Shown here: piece after piece, positions 51,266-58,910 of the stretch | Layout of the letters: each line of letters begins with the position of its first letter | How positions within the stretch are numbered: position 1 is the stretch's first letter | Source: an uncultured Gemmiger sp. | GTDB lineage: Bacteria; Bacillota; Clostridia; Oscillospirales; Ruminococcaceae | Direction: 5' to 3' | Length of the DNA: 58,967 bases | Assembly (NCBI GenBank): GCA_944386495.1 | Contig: CALXBE010000013.1 | Coordinates: 1 to 58,967 of the forward strand | Program-made: the position numbers and the translations under genes | The notes under the pieces: generated by a model | The model's input: the letters and a program-made list of their open reading frames with translations, nothing else | What the model was told of the DNA's origin: nothing | Database searches by the model: none

Positions 51266-51280
51266 GGGCAAAAGAACCAA
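51266..51280 (-). promoter_or_regulatory. garR promoter element shared with gudD
   Basis: Minus strand TTGGTTCTTTTGCCC matches TTGGTTCTTTTGTCC before gudD at 14 of 15 positions. A TAGACT -10 candidate lies downstream (51236-51241). Confidence 0.45.
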
Positions 51281-51314
51281 TTTCGCAGGTCGGAAAGTTC
51301 GGTTTTGTCCGGTT

Positions 51315-51329
51315 TTTCAATTATTGAAA
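51315..51329. promoter_or_regulatory. TTTCA-N5-TGAAA operator candidate upstream of garR
   Basis: TTTCAAT-T-ATTGAAA is a perfect inverted repeat. Further GTTTCA copies follow at 51335-51340, 51347-51352 and 51362-51367. They resemble the boxes before gudD. Confidence 0.5.
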
Positions 51330-51364
51330 TTTTCGTTTCAAAACAAGTTTCATCCAGTTTCGTT

Positions 51365-53341
51365 TCAAACCTTTTCCTGAATCAAACCTTCCTGGTAGGC
51401 CTGAATCAGCCGCTGAAGGCCCTGGACCAGAGCCAGTTTTTCCGCTCCGTCATCGGTATCCCGGACCAGAATCCGCCGGGGGGCCTGGTAAATCATCTCG
51501 CTCTTGCTGGCAATGTCCTCGTCCTGGCGGATGGCGGCCTCCATACTCTCAAAGGGCTGGTGGGTCCGCAAGGTCAGGCCCCGGCTGTTGAACACAAGGG
51601 TATATCCGGCGGTGCCGGTCCGGCTGTGGTAGGCCCGGCAGAATCCGCCGTCAATAACAATGAGTCTGCCGCCCCCTTTCACGGGGCTTTCTCCCTCCAC
51701 AGCCCGCACCGGCACATGGCCGTTGATAATATGGCTGCCCGGGTCGGAAAGGCCGAACTCCTCCAGAATTTTCTGGGCGGTCTCGGGCCGGTTGATATGC
51801 TGGTAGTAGGGATTTTTGATTTCCTTGTGGGTCTCGGGGTCCTCAATGTAGATTCGTTCAAAGGTGGTCATGGCGCTCCGGCCGAAGATAGGGCTGAGGG
51901 ACCCGCACCAGAGATACCAGAGGAAATCCTGGCCCTCCTGCCGGGCGTCGCTGCCCTGGGGCGCAAAGTATCCCTGTCGGGCCCGCCGGTCACAGTAGTC
52001 GAAGAGGGCTTTTCCGCTGTATTCCTTCCCCTGGAAGGTCTCGGAGGCAAACTCTCCCTCCGGGGTCATGGGCACCGCCCCATGGTAGAGCAGGTTTCCG
52101 TTTACCTTTTTGTACACTGCCCCCTTGGCGTAGAGGAACTGGACATGGCGCTGGAGCTTTTCCGATTCCACAAAGCTCCGGGTCAGTTTTTCCACCACTT
52201 CCTCCTCCCGGGGTGTAAAACGGCAGGGGTCCGCCGGGTCCACGGTGGGGAAATCCAGGTCCCGGAGGGGATATTCCTTCCCCTGGCAGAGAACGGTCCC
52301 CCGGGCATAGTCTATATGGTTCAGGTAGTCCCGACCCTCCATCTGGAAATCCGGATTCCGGGCAATGACCTGCCCCTCCATCTTGAGCATGAGGACAGTG
52401 ACCGCCTTGTGCATCCGGGCCACCCGAATCAGCTCCTCCGGAATTTTGGGGATGCGGGGGTCGGTGTGGGGCATCCAGAGGCTCAGGTCGCTGTCCGGAT
52501 AATATTCCTGGGACAGATGCTCCAAAGCCCGGAGGGGGATTCCGTATCCCCGTTCCAGGGTGTCGGTATTGTCGTAGGCCAGGGTGGTCTTCAGAACGGT
52601 GAGGGCGCAGATGGGACTGCCTGCCGCCGCCCCCATCCAGACTGTGTCATGGTTGCCCCACTGGATATCCACATCATGGTGGGCCATAAGGCAGTCCAGA
52701 ATCTGGTCGGGGCGGGGGCCCCGGTCAAACAGGTCTCCGATGATGTGGAGCTTGTCCACTGCCAGCCGTTTGATGACCTGGCAGAACCGGGTGATGTAGG
52801 CATCCGCCCGGTCATACCGGAGGATGCTGTCAATGATTTCCCCGTAATATTGTTCCTTGTTGTGGTCCTCAAAGTGGGCATGAAGGAGCTCGTCCAGAAT
52901 ATACCGGCAGCTCTCGGGCAGGCAGCGGCGGACATGCTCCCGGGTGTGCTTGCTGGACACCAGACGGCAGAGTTCAATAAGCCGGCTCAGGGTCAGCCTG
53001 TACCAGCCCTCCAGGTCCTCCTGCTGTTCTTTCAGGTCAGGAAGTTTCTGGGCCGGGTAATAGATAAGGGTAGCCAGGTCAGCCCGTTCCTTGGCGGGGA
53101 CCTGTTCCCCCAGCACCATATCGATTTTTTCCCGGATAACACCGCTGGCGCTGTTGAGGATATGGATAAAGGCTTCATGTTCCCCGTGAAGGTCGCTCAT
53201 AAAATGCTCAGTTCCCTTGGGCAGGCGGAGGACCGCCTGGATTCGGATGGCCTCACTGGCGGCGGTGGCCACGGTGGGATATTTTTCACCCAGCAGGGTC
53301 AGATACCGCAGCTGCTGGGGGGTGAATTCCTGTTTGCTCAT
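51365..53341 (-). CDS. fbp: Fructose-1,6-bisphosphatase, class III
   Basis: The gluconeogenic enzyme removes the 1-phosphate from fructose 1,6-bisphosphate. The 658-residue length is that of the Firmicutes-type class III enzyme. Metallophosphoesterase motifs are visible: DLHGEHEAF, GDLFDRGPRPDQIL, WGNHDTVWMGAA and later NGHVP and DGGFCRAY. AAAGGAG lies before the start at 53341. Growth on aldarates, which yield pyruvate and phosphoglycerate, needs gluconeogenesis, so its place next to garR fits, although no shared promoter is shown. Confidence 0.95.
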   Translation of the reverse strand: MSKQEFTPQQLRYLTLLGEKYPTVATAASEAIRIQAVLRLPKGTEHFMSDLHGEHEAFIHILNSASGVIREKIDMVLGEQVPAKERADLATLIYYPAQKLPDLKEQQEDLEGWYRLTLSRLIELCRLVSSKHTREHVRRCLPESCRYILDELLHAHFEDHNKEQYYGEIIDSILRYDRADAYITRFCQVIKRLAVDKLHIIGDLFDRGPRPDQILDCLMAHHDVDIQWGNHDTVWMGAAAGSPICALTVLKTTLAYDNTDTLERGYGIPLRALEHLSQEYYPDSDLSLWMPHTDPRIPKIPEELIRVARMHKAVTVLMLKMEGQVIARNPDFQMEGRDYLNHIDYARGTVLCQGKEYPLRDLDFPTVDPADPCRFTPREEEVVEKLTRSFVESEKLQRHVQFLYAKGAVYKKVNGNLLYHGAVPMTPEGEFASETFQGKEYSGKALFDYCDRRARQGYFAPQGSDARQEGQDFLWYLWCGSLSPIFGRSAMTTFERIYIEDPETHKEIKNPYYQHINRPETAQKILEEFGLSDPGSHIINGHVPVRAVEGESPVKGGGRLIVIDGGFCRAYHSRTGTAGYTLVFNSRGLTLRTHQPFESMEAAIRQDEDIASKSEMIYQAPRRILVRDTDDGAEKLALVQGLQRLIQAYQEGLIQEKV

Positions 53342-53451
53342 AGGACACGCTCCTTTCCTTGTTTTTATTCTACCGACCCCTTTTCCCCGGCGCAATGGCA
53401 AATGGCACAAGATTCAGGGTCTTTTTTGCATTTTCTTTCCAAATGAATTGG

Positions 53452-53469
53452 TTTGAAATTCTTTTGAAA
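53452..53469. promoter_or_regulatory. Repeated TTTGAAA boxes upstream of the lrgA-like gene
   Basis: TTTGAAA occurs twice, 11 bp apart (53452-53458, 53463-53469), about 50-70 bp upstream of a TAGAAT -10 candidate (53520-53525). They resemble the TGAAA half-sites near gudD and garR. Confidence 0.35.
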
Positions 53470-53570
53470 CCAGCTTTTCCCTGGTAAAAAAAGAGTCTTT
53501 TCAAATGGTGATTTTGTGCTAGAATAGGGAGCGGACTCTTTTTTCCCCGAAATTTTACGGAGGCGTTTCG

Positions 53571-53936
53571 ATGAAATATCTCAAGCAGTTTACCTGGATT
53601 TTGTTCTTTACCTTTTTGGGGGAGGCCCTGACCTGGCTGATCCCTCTTCCCATCCCTCCCGCCATTTACGGCCTGGTTCTTTTGCTGGCCGCCCTGGCTC
53701 TGGGATGGGTCACCCCCTCTCAGCTGGAGGACGCCGCCGGCTGGCTTCTGGTGATTATGCCGGTGCTCTTTGTGGCTCCGGCGGTCAATCTTATTGAGTA
53801 CTGGCCTCTGGTTTCCCAGCAGATGCTTCCCATCTGTCTGGTGACCCTGGTCTCCACCCTGCTGGTTTTCTTTGTATCCGGCCGGGTGACCCAGGCCGCC
53901 CAATCCCTTCTGAGCAAAAAGGAGGAGAAACTGTAA
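53571..53936 (+). CDS. lrgA: LrgA/CidA-family membrane protein
   Basis: The 121-residue protein has four hydrophobic segments and the family pattern near the N-terminus (FFTFLGEALTWLIPLPIPPAIYG, with the conserved Pro-Ile-Pro turn). It is paired with an LrgB homologue, overlapping by one base (TAATG). LrgAB/CidAB were described as holin-like murein hydrolase modulators; homologues in B. subtilis (PftAB) carry pyruvate and plant PLGG1 carries glycolate/glycerate. Given the glycerate pathway nearby, organic-acid transport is a reasonable inference. CGGAGG precedes the ATG. Confidence 0.85.
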   Translation: MKYLKQFTWILFFTFLGEALTWLIPLPIPPAIYGLVLLLAALALGWVTPSQLEDAAGWLLVIMPVLFVAPAVNLIEYWPLVSQQMLPICLVTLVSTLLVFFVSGRVTQAAQSLLSKKEEKL

Positions 53937-54625
53937 TGCTGTCTTTATTGGAAAGCTGCTCCCTCTGGCCGGTGGTCCTGACCCTGGGAGTTTACCTGCT
54001 GGCCCTGAAAATCCGGAGCCGGTGGAATTATGCCATCCTCAACCCCATCCTGGTTTCCTTTTTTATCATTCTGGGGCTTATCCTGGCTTTTGATCTGCCC
54101 AATGCCCAGTATCAGGCGGGGTGGGAAAAATGTTCCTGGCTTCTCACCCCTTCCACCGTCTGTCTGGCCCTTCCCCTTTACCGGCAGCTGAAAGTCCTGA
54201 AAAAGGACCTTCCCTCTATTTTCCTGGGAATCGCCGCGGGCACAGTCACCTCCCTGGTCTCCATCTTCTTTCTCTGCCAGGTCACCGGTCTGGACCAGCC
54301 CCTGACCACCTCCCTGCTCCCCAAAAGCATCACCACCGCCATGGGAATCGTTCTGGCGGAAAACATGGGCGGTTATCCCGCCGTCACCACCATTGCCATT
54401 CTGGCCACCGGCATCGGGGCCAACATTGCCGGAGATTTCCTCTGCCGGATTTTCCGTATCCGGGGCGAGGTAGCCCAGGGAGTGGCCTACGGCACCGCCG
54501 CCCATGTGGTGGGCACCGCCAAGGCCACCGAAGTCAGTCCCCTTACCGGGGCGGTGAGCAGCCTTTCCCTGGTGGTGGCAGGCATTCTTACCGCCGTGAT
54601 TCTCCCCCTCTTTTACTCTGTCTGA
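53936..54625 (+). CDS. lrgB: LrgB/CidB-family membrane protein
   Basis: The 229-residue partner of LrgA has about six to seven hydrophobic segments. It contains SLLPKSITTAMGIVLAENMGG, the LrgB signature region, and RGEVAQGVAYGTAAHVVGTAKATE with conserved Gly/His. The start overlaps the lrgA stop, so the two are made together. Its role (pyruvate, glycerate or glycolate movement, or cell-wall lysis control) cannot be settled from sequence. Confidence 0.9.
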   Translation: MLSLLESCSLWPVVLTLGVYLLALKIRSRWNYAILNPILVSFFIILGLILAFDLPNAQYQAGWEKCSWLLTPSTVCLALPLYRQLKVLKKDLPSIFLGIAAGTVTSLVSIFFLCQVTGLDQPLTTSLLPKSITTAMGIVLAENMGGYPAVTTIAILATGIGANIAGDFLCRIFRIRGEVAQGVAYGTAAHVVGTAKATEVSPLTGAVSSLSLVVAGILTAVILPLFYSV

Positions 54626-54770
54626 CCTTTCATTTCCTTTCAGATTTCTTTCACCGGCCGCAATCTGTCCAAGGGAAAGTGCTGATTTCCCGGGATTTGG
54701 GGATTTTGCCTATTGCTCCCGGGGCTGGTTTTATGCAGAATAGAGGTAGGGAATTTCCCCAGTTTCAGAA

Positions 54771-54799
54771 AGGAGGATGGGACGAAGTTTTTTCGTCCC
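54771..54799 (+). promoter_or_regulatory. Ribosome site followed by a hairpin, upstream of the isomerase start
   Basis: AGGAGG (54771-54776) is followed after 2 nt by the perfect stem GGGACGAA/TTCGTCCC (54779-54786 with 54792-54799, 5-nt loop), and the ATG at 54809 lies 9 nt beyond. Without the hairpin the spacing is 32 nt; with it folded, about 11. Confidence 0.65.
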
Positions 54800-54808
54800 G
54801 GCGTTACT

Positions 54809-55645
54809 ATGGGCAACTACATTTTCGGCACCCGGGTCCATGATATGGGAAAGGGTACCCCCCGGGAAATGTTGGAGAAAATCGGAGGCTACGGCTTTGA
54901 CTGTGTTCAGCTGGCCTACAAGAAAGGAATTGCCGGGGTGTCCTCCTACCAGGATGTGACCTCCGCTTTGGTGGAGGAGACTGCCGCCGCCTGCCGCCAG
55001 ACCGGAGTTTCCATTGCGGTCCACGGCACCTATGTGGAGCTGAGCCTGGTGGAGGAGGAAGCCCGCCAGAAACAGGTAGCGGATTTCATCAGCCAGATCC
55101 CCTACACCAAGACCCTGGGAGCCCTCTGTCAGGGAAGCGAGACCACCAACATGGACAAGCAGCCTGCCGGCACCACCCGGAAGGAAGCTCAGGAGGCTCT
55201 GCTCCGCTCCCTGGCCCAAATCATGCCCCATGCGGAGGAGGCCGGGGTACTGGTGGCGGTGGAACCGGTGTTCTACCACGCCATGAACACCCCTGAGGCC
55301 GCCAAGATAGTGCTGGATACCATTGCCAGCCCCAACCTGCGGGTCATCTTTGATGCCGCCAATCTCATCAGCCCGGAGGACCAGCACCGTCAGGAGGCCA
55401 TGTGGGACCGGGCCATGACCCTGTGGGGGGATAAAATCGCAGCCGTCCACATCAAGGGCGTCACCTTCGACGAGAAGGGGGACTTCCACAGTGCTTTCCT
55501 GGAGGATTCCTGCATTGACTATCCCCTGGTGGCCCGGTATATCCGCCAGCTGTCCCAGGACCTTCCCATTATGCGGGAGGAGGAAAAGCCGGAGCGGGCC
55601 GCAAACGACCTGAAGATTCTGAAAGAACTGTTTTTGAAGGGCTGA
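54809..55645 (+). CDS. Sugar phosphate isomerase/epimerase-like TIM-barrel protein
   Basis: The 278-residue protein belongs to the xylose isomerase-like TIM-barrel (AP endonuclease 2) family. Metal-binding residues are likely Glu in VAVEPVFYHAMNTPE, Asp in VIFDAANLI, His in AAVHIKGVTFDEKG and Glu further on. Relatives are hydroxypyruvate isomerase, tagatose epimerase and inosose dehydratase; the substrate is unknown. The ATG at 54809 is the only plausible in-frame start; its AGGAGG site is separated by a hairpin. It is followed after 24 nt by the PCC-domain gene. Confidence 0.8.
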   Translation: MGNYIFGTRVHDMGKGTPREMLEKIGGYGFDCVQLAYKKGIAGVSSYQDVTSALVEETAAACRQTGVSIAVHGTYVELSLVEEEARQKQVADFISQIPYTKTLGALCQGSETTNMDKQPAGTTRKEAQEALLRSLAQIMPHAEEAGVLVAVEPVFYHAMNTPEAAKIVLDTIASPNLRVIFDAANLISPEDQHRQEAMWDRAMTLWGDKIAAVHIKGVTFDEKGDFHSAFLEDSCIDYPLVARYIRQLSQDLPIMREEEKPERAANDLKILKELFLKG

Positions 55646-55669
55646 GCCCTTTCGGAAGGGAGGATTATT

Positions 55670-56092
55670 ATGGAATACCGTGTATTTGATTCCGCCATCA
55701 TTGTCCGGATGGACCCGGACGAGGAAGTGATGGAGCAGCTGAAAATCGTCTGCGAAAAGGAAAATATCCAGCTGGCTCAGGTGTCTGCTTTGGGGGCCCT
55801 GAAAGAGTTCACCGTGGGCCTGTTCAACACCCAGACCAAAGAGTACAAGGCCAACACCTTCACCTTCCCCAGCGAGATCACCAGCCTTTGGGGCACCGTC
55901 ACCACCCAGGAGGGCGCCTTCTACCCCCACATCCACATGAGCGCCGCCGATGAGACCGGCCAGGAATACGGCGGGCATCTCCAGCGTGCTGTGATCAGCG
56001 CCACCGTGGAAATGGTCATCACCCCCATTGCCGGTAAGGTGGAGCGGGAGTTCAGCCCCGCCATCGGCCTGAACCTGATGAAATTCATCTGA
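55670..56092 (+). CDS. PCC/PPC-domain (DUF296) protein
   Basis: The 140-residue protein is a single plant-and-prokaryote-conserved domain. It includes LAQVSALGALKEFTVGLFNT and the His-rich HIHMSAADETGQEYGGHL, which in bacterial members binds a metal ion. Bacterial members form trimers and have no proven function; a DNA-binding role is known only for plant AT-hook forms. GGGAGG precedes the ATG, and the gene follows the isomerase by 24 nt, so they form an operon ending at a good terminator. Confidence 0.85.
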   Translation: MEYRVFDSAIIVRMDPDEEVMEQLKIVCEKENIQLAQVSALGALKEFTVGLFNTQTKEYKANTFTFPSEITSLWGTVTTQEGAFYPHIHMSAADETGQEYGGHLQRAVISATVEMVITPIAGKVEREFSPAIGLNLMKFI

Positions 56093-56107
56093 TTTTCTTT
56101 CTTCCAT

Positions 56108-56143
56108 GGCTTCTGCTTCCCTGCCGTAAGGGAGGCGGAAGCC
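56108..56143 (+). terminator. Terminator after the PCC-domain gene
   Basis: A 14-bp stem with two G-T wobbles (56108-56121 with 56130-56143), followed by TTTTTATTTTT. Confidence 0.85.
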
Positions 56144-56227
56144 TTTTTATTTTTCCCGCCCGTTGTGAAACCAGAAAATTTGTGATACTCTGTAAAAAAC
56201 GGCTTTGTCTTTCAGGAGGTTCTTTCC

Positions 56228-56986
56228 ATGCCCAGGCCTTCCCCTTTTTCCAAGGAAACTCTTATAAAATTGGTCCGCCTTATTTTAATCCTGATGATTC
56301 TGATTTCCCTCTGGCAGATCGGTTCCTCCCTCTGGGGCTACCGGCAGGGGGCCCAGACCTACCAGTCCATCCGGGAGCAGGCGGCAGCCGCCGTTCCTGC
56401 CCCGGAGGCGGGGGAGGAATCCGGGGAAAACACTCAGCCCGCCCTGGATTTTGAGACCCTGCAGTCCCTCTACCCTGATACGGTGGCCTGGATCTCCTGT
56501 CCGGATACCCCCATTGACTATCCCATCCTGCAGGGGGCTGACAACAGCTACTATCTCCGCCGCCTGCCTGACGGGACCTGGAACAACAGCGGCTCCCTCT
56601 TTCTGGATCATCGGAACCCCAGCGACTTTTCCGGAACCATTTCCTCTGTTTACGGCCACAATATGAAAGATGGATCCATGTTTGCCTGTCTGGAGGACTA
56701 CACCTCCCAGGAATGGTACGACCAGCACCCTGTTATGACCCTGGAGCTTCCTGAGGAGACCCGGGAGCTTCAGGTCCTGTACGGGTTCACCGTTTCCGCC
56801 CAGTATTGGGTAGAGCAGGGTTTTGACCAGGAGGAAAACCTTTCCGCCCTGCTGGACTATGCCGCCCGGAACACCACCTTCACCCCGGCCTTTTCCCGGC
56901 AGGAGGATGCACCCCTGACAGCTCTTATCACTTGTACCTCCCACTCCGACCAGGAGCGGTACATCGTTCTCTGTCAGCTGATTTAA
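56228..56986 (+). CDS. Class B sortase
   Basis: The 252-residue membrane-anchored transpeptidase has a basic N-terminus, a membrane helix (about residues 14-36) and a sortase B domain. The catalytic residues are His144 in VYGHNM, Cys236 in ITCTSHSDQ and Arg244 in QERYIV. CAGGAGG precedes the ATG. It is shaped like the sortase at 6086 but not closely alike outside the motifs. No LPxTG- or NPQTN-type substrate gene is adjacent, so its targets lie elsewhere. Confidence 0.92.
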   Translation: MPRPSPFSKETLIKLVRLILILMILISLWQIGSSLWGYRQGAQTYQSIREQAAAAVPAPEAGEESGENTQPALDFETLQSLYPDTVAWISCPDTPIDYPILQGADNSYYLRRLPDGTWNNSGSLFLDHRNPSDFSGTISSVYGHNMKDGSMFACLEDYTSQEWYDQHPVMTLELPEETRELQVLYGFTVSAQYWVEQGFDQEENLSALLDYAARNTTFTPAFSRQEDAPLTALITCTSHSDQERYIVLCQLI

Positions 56987-56995
56987 AGGTAAAAG

Positions 56996-57025
56996 AGGCG
57001 GAGGCCCTGTCCGGGTCCTCCGCCT
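56996..57025 (+). terminator. Terminator after the second sortase gene
   Basis: A 9-bp AGGCGGAGG/CCTCCGCCT stem followed by a T run. It separates the sortase from the convergent GntR gene. Confidence 0.85.
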
Positions 57026-57080
57026 TTTTTATCCAGATATTATACTATTTGTATTTTATAGTCAAAAGCAACAGCCCGTA

Positions 57081-57773
57081 TTACAGCTCCACCGGCTGGA
57101 AATAGGCTGCATATTCCTGGGAGAAAATCTTCCCCCCCAGACGGCGGACACCGCCGTAAAGATGATAGGTTATCAGCTCTTCAATGTCCGCCTCGTTTTT
57201 GGTGTCGATAAGCTCCATCATCCTGGTATGCTCCCGTATCACATCGGGAACATTCTTGCCGCCCAGAACATCCAGCCGAATAAACCGGGAGTAATCCGCT
57301 TGGGGATCGGTCAGTTCCTTCCAGAGGAAGAGTTTGTCGGTGACCCGGAACCAGAGCTGGTGCATCTCCAGGTCTTTCCGGAGAAATTCGTTCAGGTCAA
57401 AGCCGGGGTCATTCCGCTTTTCCCCCGCCTGGCAGAGGACCTCCAGAAGATACCGGGCTTCCTCCACCTCGGTGGGCTTGGCAGTCCGGATGAAATCCCG
57501 GAACACCATGCACTCAATGGCTACCCGCCGGTAAATCAGTTCGTTGGCGATTTTCAGGTCAATGGGGGTGACCAGGGTCCCCTTGCAGGGAACGATTTTT
57601 ACAAACCGGTTTTGTTCCAGCCGTTGGAGCACGCTTCGGATGGGGGTCCGGGAGACCCCGAACCGCTTGCAGAGGCTGTTCTCGCTGAGGACCTCGCCGG
57701 GCCGGATGCGCAGTTCTGCAATCTCCTGCTCCAAAACCTTATAGATTGTATCGGGAGAATGTTCAACCTGCAT
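57081..57773 (-). CDS. GntR-family regulator, FCD subfamily, divergent from a TRAP transporter gene
   Basis: The 230-residue regulator has a winged HTH at residues 8-70 (SENSLCKRFGVSRTPIRSVLQRL) and a helical FCD domain (about 80-215) with acidic and His residues (RKDLEMHQLWF, REHTRMMELI) for metal and acid binding. It is divergent from the TRAP substrate-binding gene. The 395-bp region between them holds two CTGTATACAG palindromes, typical of this family's operators. I infer that it represses the TRAP operon until an acid ligand binds. GAGGTG precedes the ATG. Confidence 0.92.
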   Translation of the reverse strand: MQVEHSPDTIYKVLEQEIAELRIRPGEVLSENSLCKRFGVSRTPIRSVLQRLEQNRFVKIVPCKGTLVTPIDLKIANELIYRRVAIECMVFRDFIRTAKPTEVEEARYLLEVLCQAGEKRNDPGFDLNEFLRKDLEMHQLWFRVTDKLFLWKELTDPQADYSRFIRLDVLGGKNVPDVIREHTRMMELIDTKNEADIEELITYHLYGGVRRLGGKIFSQEYAAYFQPVEL

Positions 57774-57910
57774 ACCGGCACCTCATTTGCTGTATTTTCG
57801 GGGAAAACCGCCTTCCCCCGGAAAAAGCCGGGAAATCCCGGATAAATCCTACTATTATACTATTCTAAACCGGTATATTTGTCAACGGTAACAAAAAGCA
57901 CAAAATTGCA

Positions 57911-57924
57911 ACCTGTATACAGGT
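57911..57924. promoter_or_regulatory. GntR-type operator 1
   Basis: The perfect 14-bp palindrome ACCTGTATACAGGT lies 138 bp upstream of the GntR start codon. Confidence 0.65.
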
Positions 57925-58031
57925 CACAAACTTTTTCCTCTCCCTTTGTGCATAACCACAATATTTCCTACAAATTTTCACTGTTTCCGGGTTGTTTTTG
58001 TTGATGTACTCTATTTATCCATGTTTTTTCT

Positions 58032-58043
58032 GTCAAATTTGAC
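58032..58043. promoter_or_regulatory. Palindrome upstream of the TRAP promoter
   Basis: The perfect 12-bp palindrome GTCAAATTTGAC lies about 35 bp upstream of the TRAP -35 element. A second regulator could bind it. Confidence 0.35.
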
Positions 58044-58076
58044 GGATATTGTGAAAATCACCCCCAAAAACAGGGG

Positions 58077-58105
58077 TTGAAATGCCAAAAGGGTTTTGGT
58101 ATTAT
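58077..58105 (+). promoter_or_regulatory. Promoter of the TRAP binding-protein gene
   Basis: -35 TTGAAA, 17 bp spacer, -10 TATTAT. The predicted start is near 58112. Confidence 0.7.
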
Positions 58106-58123
58106 GTGGGCAGAGAGAGAGGG

Positions 58124-58133
58124 CTGTATACAG
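58124..58133. promoter_or_regulatory. GntR-type operator 2
   Basis: CTGTATACAG, sharing the 10-bp core of operator 1, sits about 12 bp downstream of the predicted TRAP transcription start, a position suited to repression. Confidence 0.65.
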
Positions 58134-58169
58134 GTTCGGCCCTCCACACATCAGTAAGGAGGAACTATC

Positions 58170-58910
58170 ATGAAAAAACTGCTTGCTTTGCTGCTGGCTC
58201 TGACCATGGTCCTGTCCCTGGCCGCCTGCGGCAACACTGCACCTGCACAGGATGCCCAGCAGCCCGCTGACTCCGGTGCAGAAGACGCTGCCGCCGAGAC
58301 CACCGGCGACGATCCCTACGCCGATCTGGGCGACTTCACCATGGTCGTAGGCCATGCACAGCCCGAAGGCAACCCCCGCACCACTTCCATGGAGAAGTTT
58401 GCTGAGGATGTTGCCGCTGCCACCAACGGCCATGTAACCGTTCAGGTTTACGCCAATGGCCAGCTGGGCACCGAGAAGGAAATGCTGGAGCAGGTTGTTG
58501 CCGGTACCATTCAGGGTATGCGGGGCGGCCAGTTCGACTTCAGCCCCCGTCTGCTCATGTTCACCCTGCCCTTCCTGACCCAGACCCGTGCTCAGGTTAC
58601 CGCTCTGCTCCAGAGCGACCTGGCCAAGAGCGTCTGCGCTGAGGCAGAGGCTGAGACCGGCACCGTTATCATCAATCTGTGCGACGCCGGCGGCTACCGT
58701 CAGTTCTCCAACTCCAAGCACCCCATCAAGACCCCCGAGGATCTGAAGGGCCTGAAGATGCGTACCAACGGCATGAAGACCATCGACCTGACCTTCCAGG
58801 CCATGGGCGCCACCACCACCTCCATCCCCTACTCCGACCTGTACATGGGTCTGAAGACCAATGTTGCTGACGGCCAGGAGAACCCCTGGGTCAATGCTCA
58901 TGTACGGTAA
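58170..58910 (+). CDS. dctP: TRAP transporter substrate-binding protein (DctP), C-terminally truncated
   Basis: This extracellular lipoprotein captures acidic substrates for a TRAP importer. The signal peptide with lipobox LAAC (Cys20) is followed by an acidic linker. The DctP fold includes VGHAQPEGNPRTTSMEKF, GQLGTEKEMLEQV and the conserved LKGLKMRTN (arginine that binds the carboxylate). The reading frame stops after 246 residues (ENPWVNAHVR), about 80-90 short of the usual 330. The family normally continues past GQENP into a further helical part, so this copy is truncated near 58900, by mutation, insertion or an assembly junction at the window edge. SD TAAGGAGG. Confidence 0.8.
   Translation: MKKLLALLLALTMVLSLAACGNTAPAQDAQQPADSGAEDAAAETTGDDPYADLGDFTMVVGHAQPEGNPRTTSMEKFAEDVAAATNGHVTVQVYANGQLGTEKEMLEQVVAGTIQGMRGGQFDFSPRLLMFTLPFLTQTRAQVTALLQSDLAKSVCAEAEAETGTVIINLCDAGGYRQFSNSKHPIKTPEDLKGLKMRTNGMKTIDLTFQAMGATTTSIPYSDLYMGLKTNVADGQENPWVNAHVR

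Larger units (their letters stand above)
57774..58169. other. Divergent regulatory region between the GntR and TRAP genes
   Basis: This 396-bp AT-rich stretch contains no gene. It holds the TRAP promoter, two GntR-type palindromes (57911-57924; 58124-58133) and a third palindrome GTCAAATTTGAC (58032-58043). No terminator or known riboswitch is evident. Confidence 0.65.

Noticed and set aside
51169-51364. Sigma-54 (-24/-12) promoter before garR, gudD or gudX
   Set aside because: No TGGCAC-N5-TTGC pattern with correct GG/GC spacing; fits the dead activator domain.
50975-53446. 823-codon frame antisense to the class III FBPase
   Set aside because: FBPase motifs on the other strand are decisive; this frame has none.
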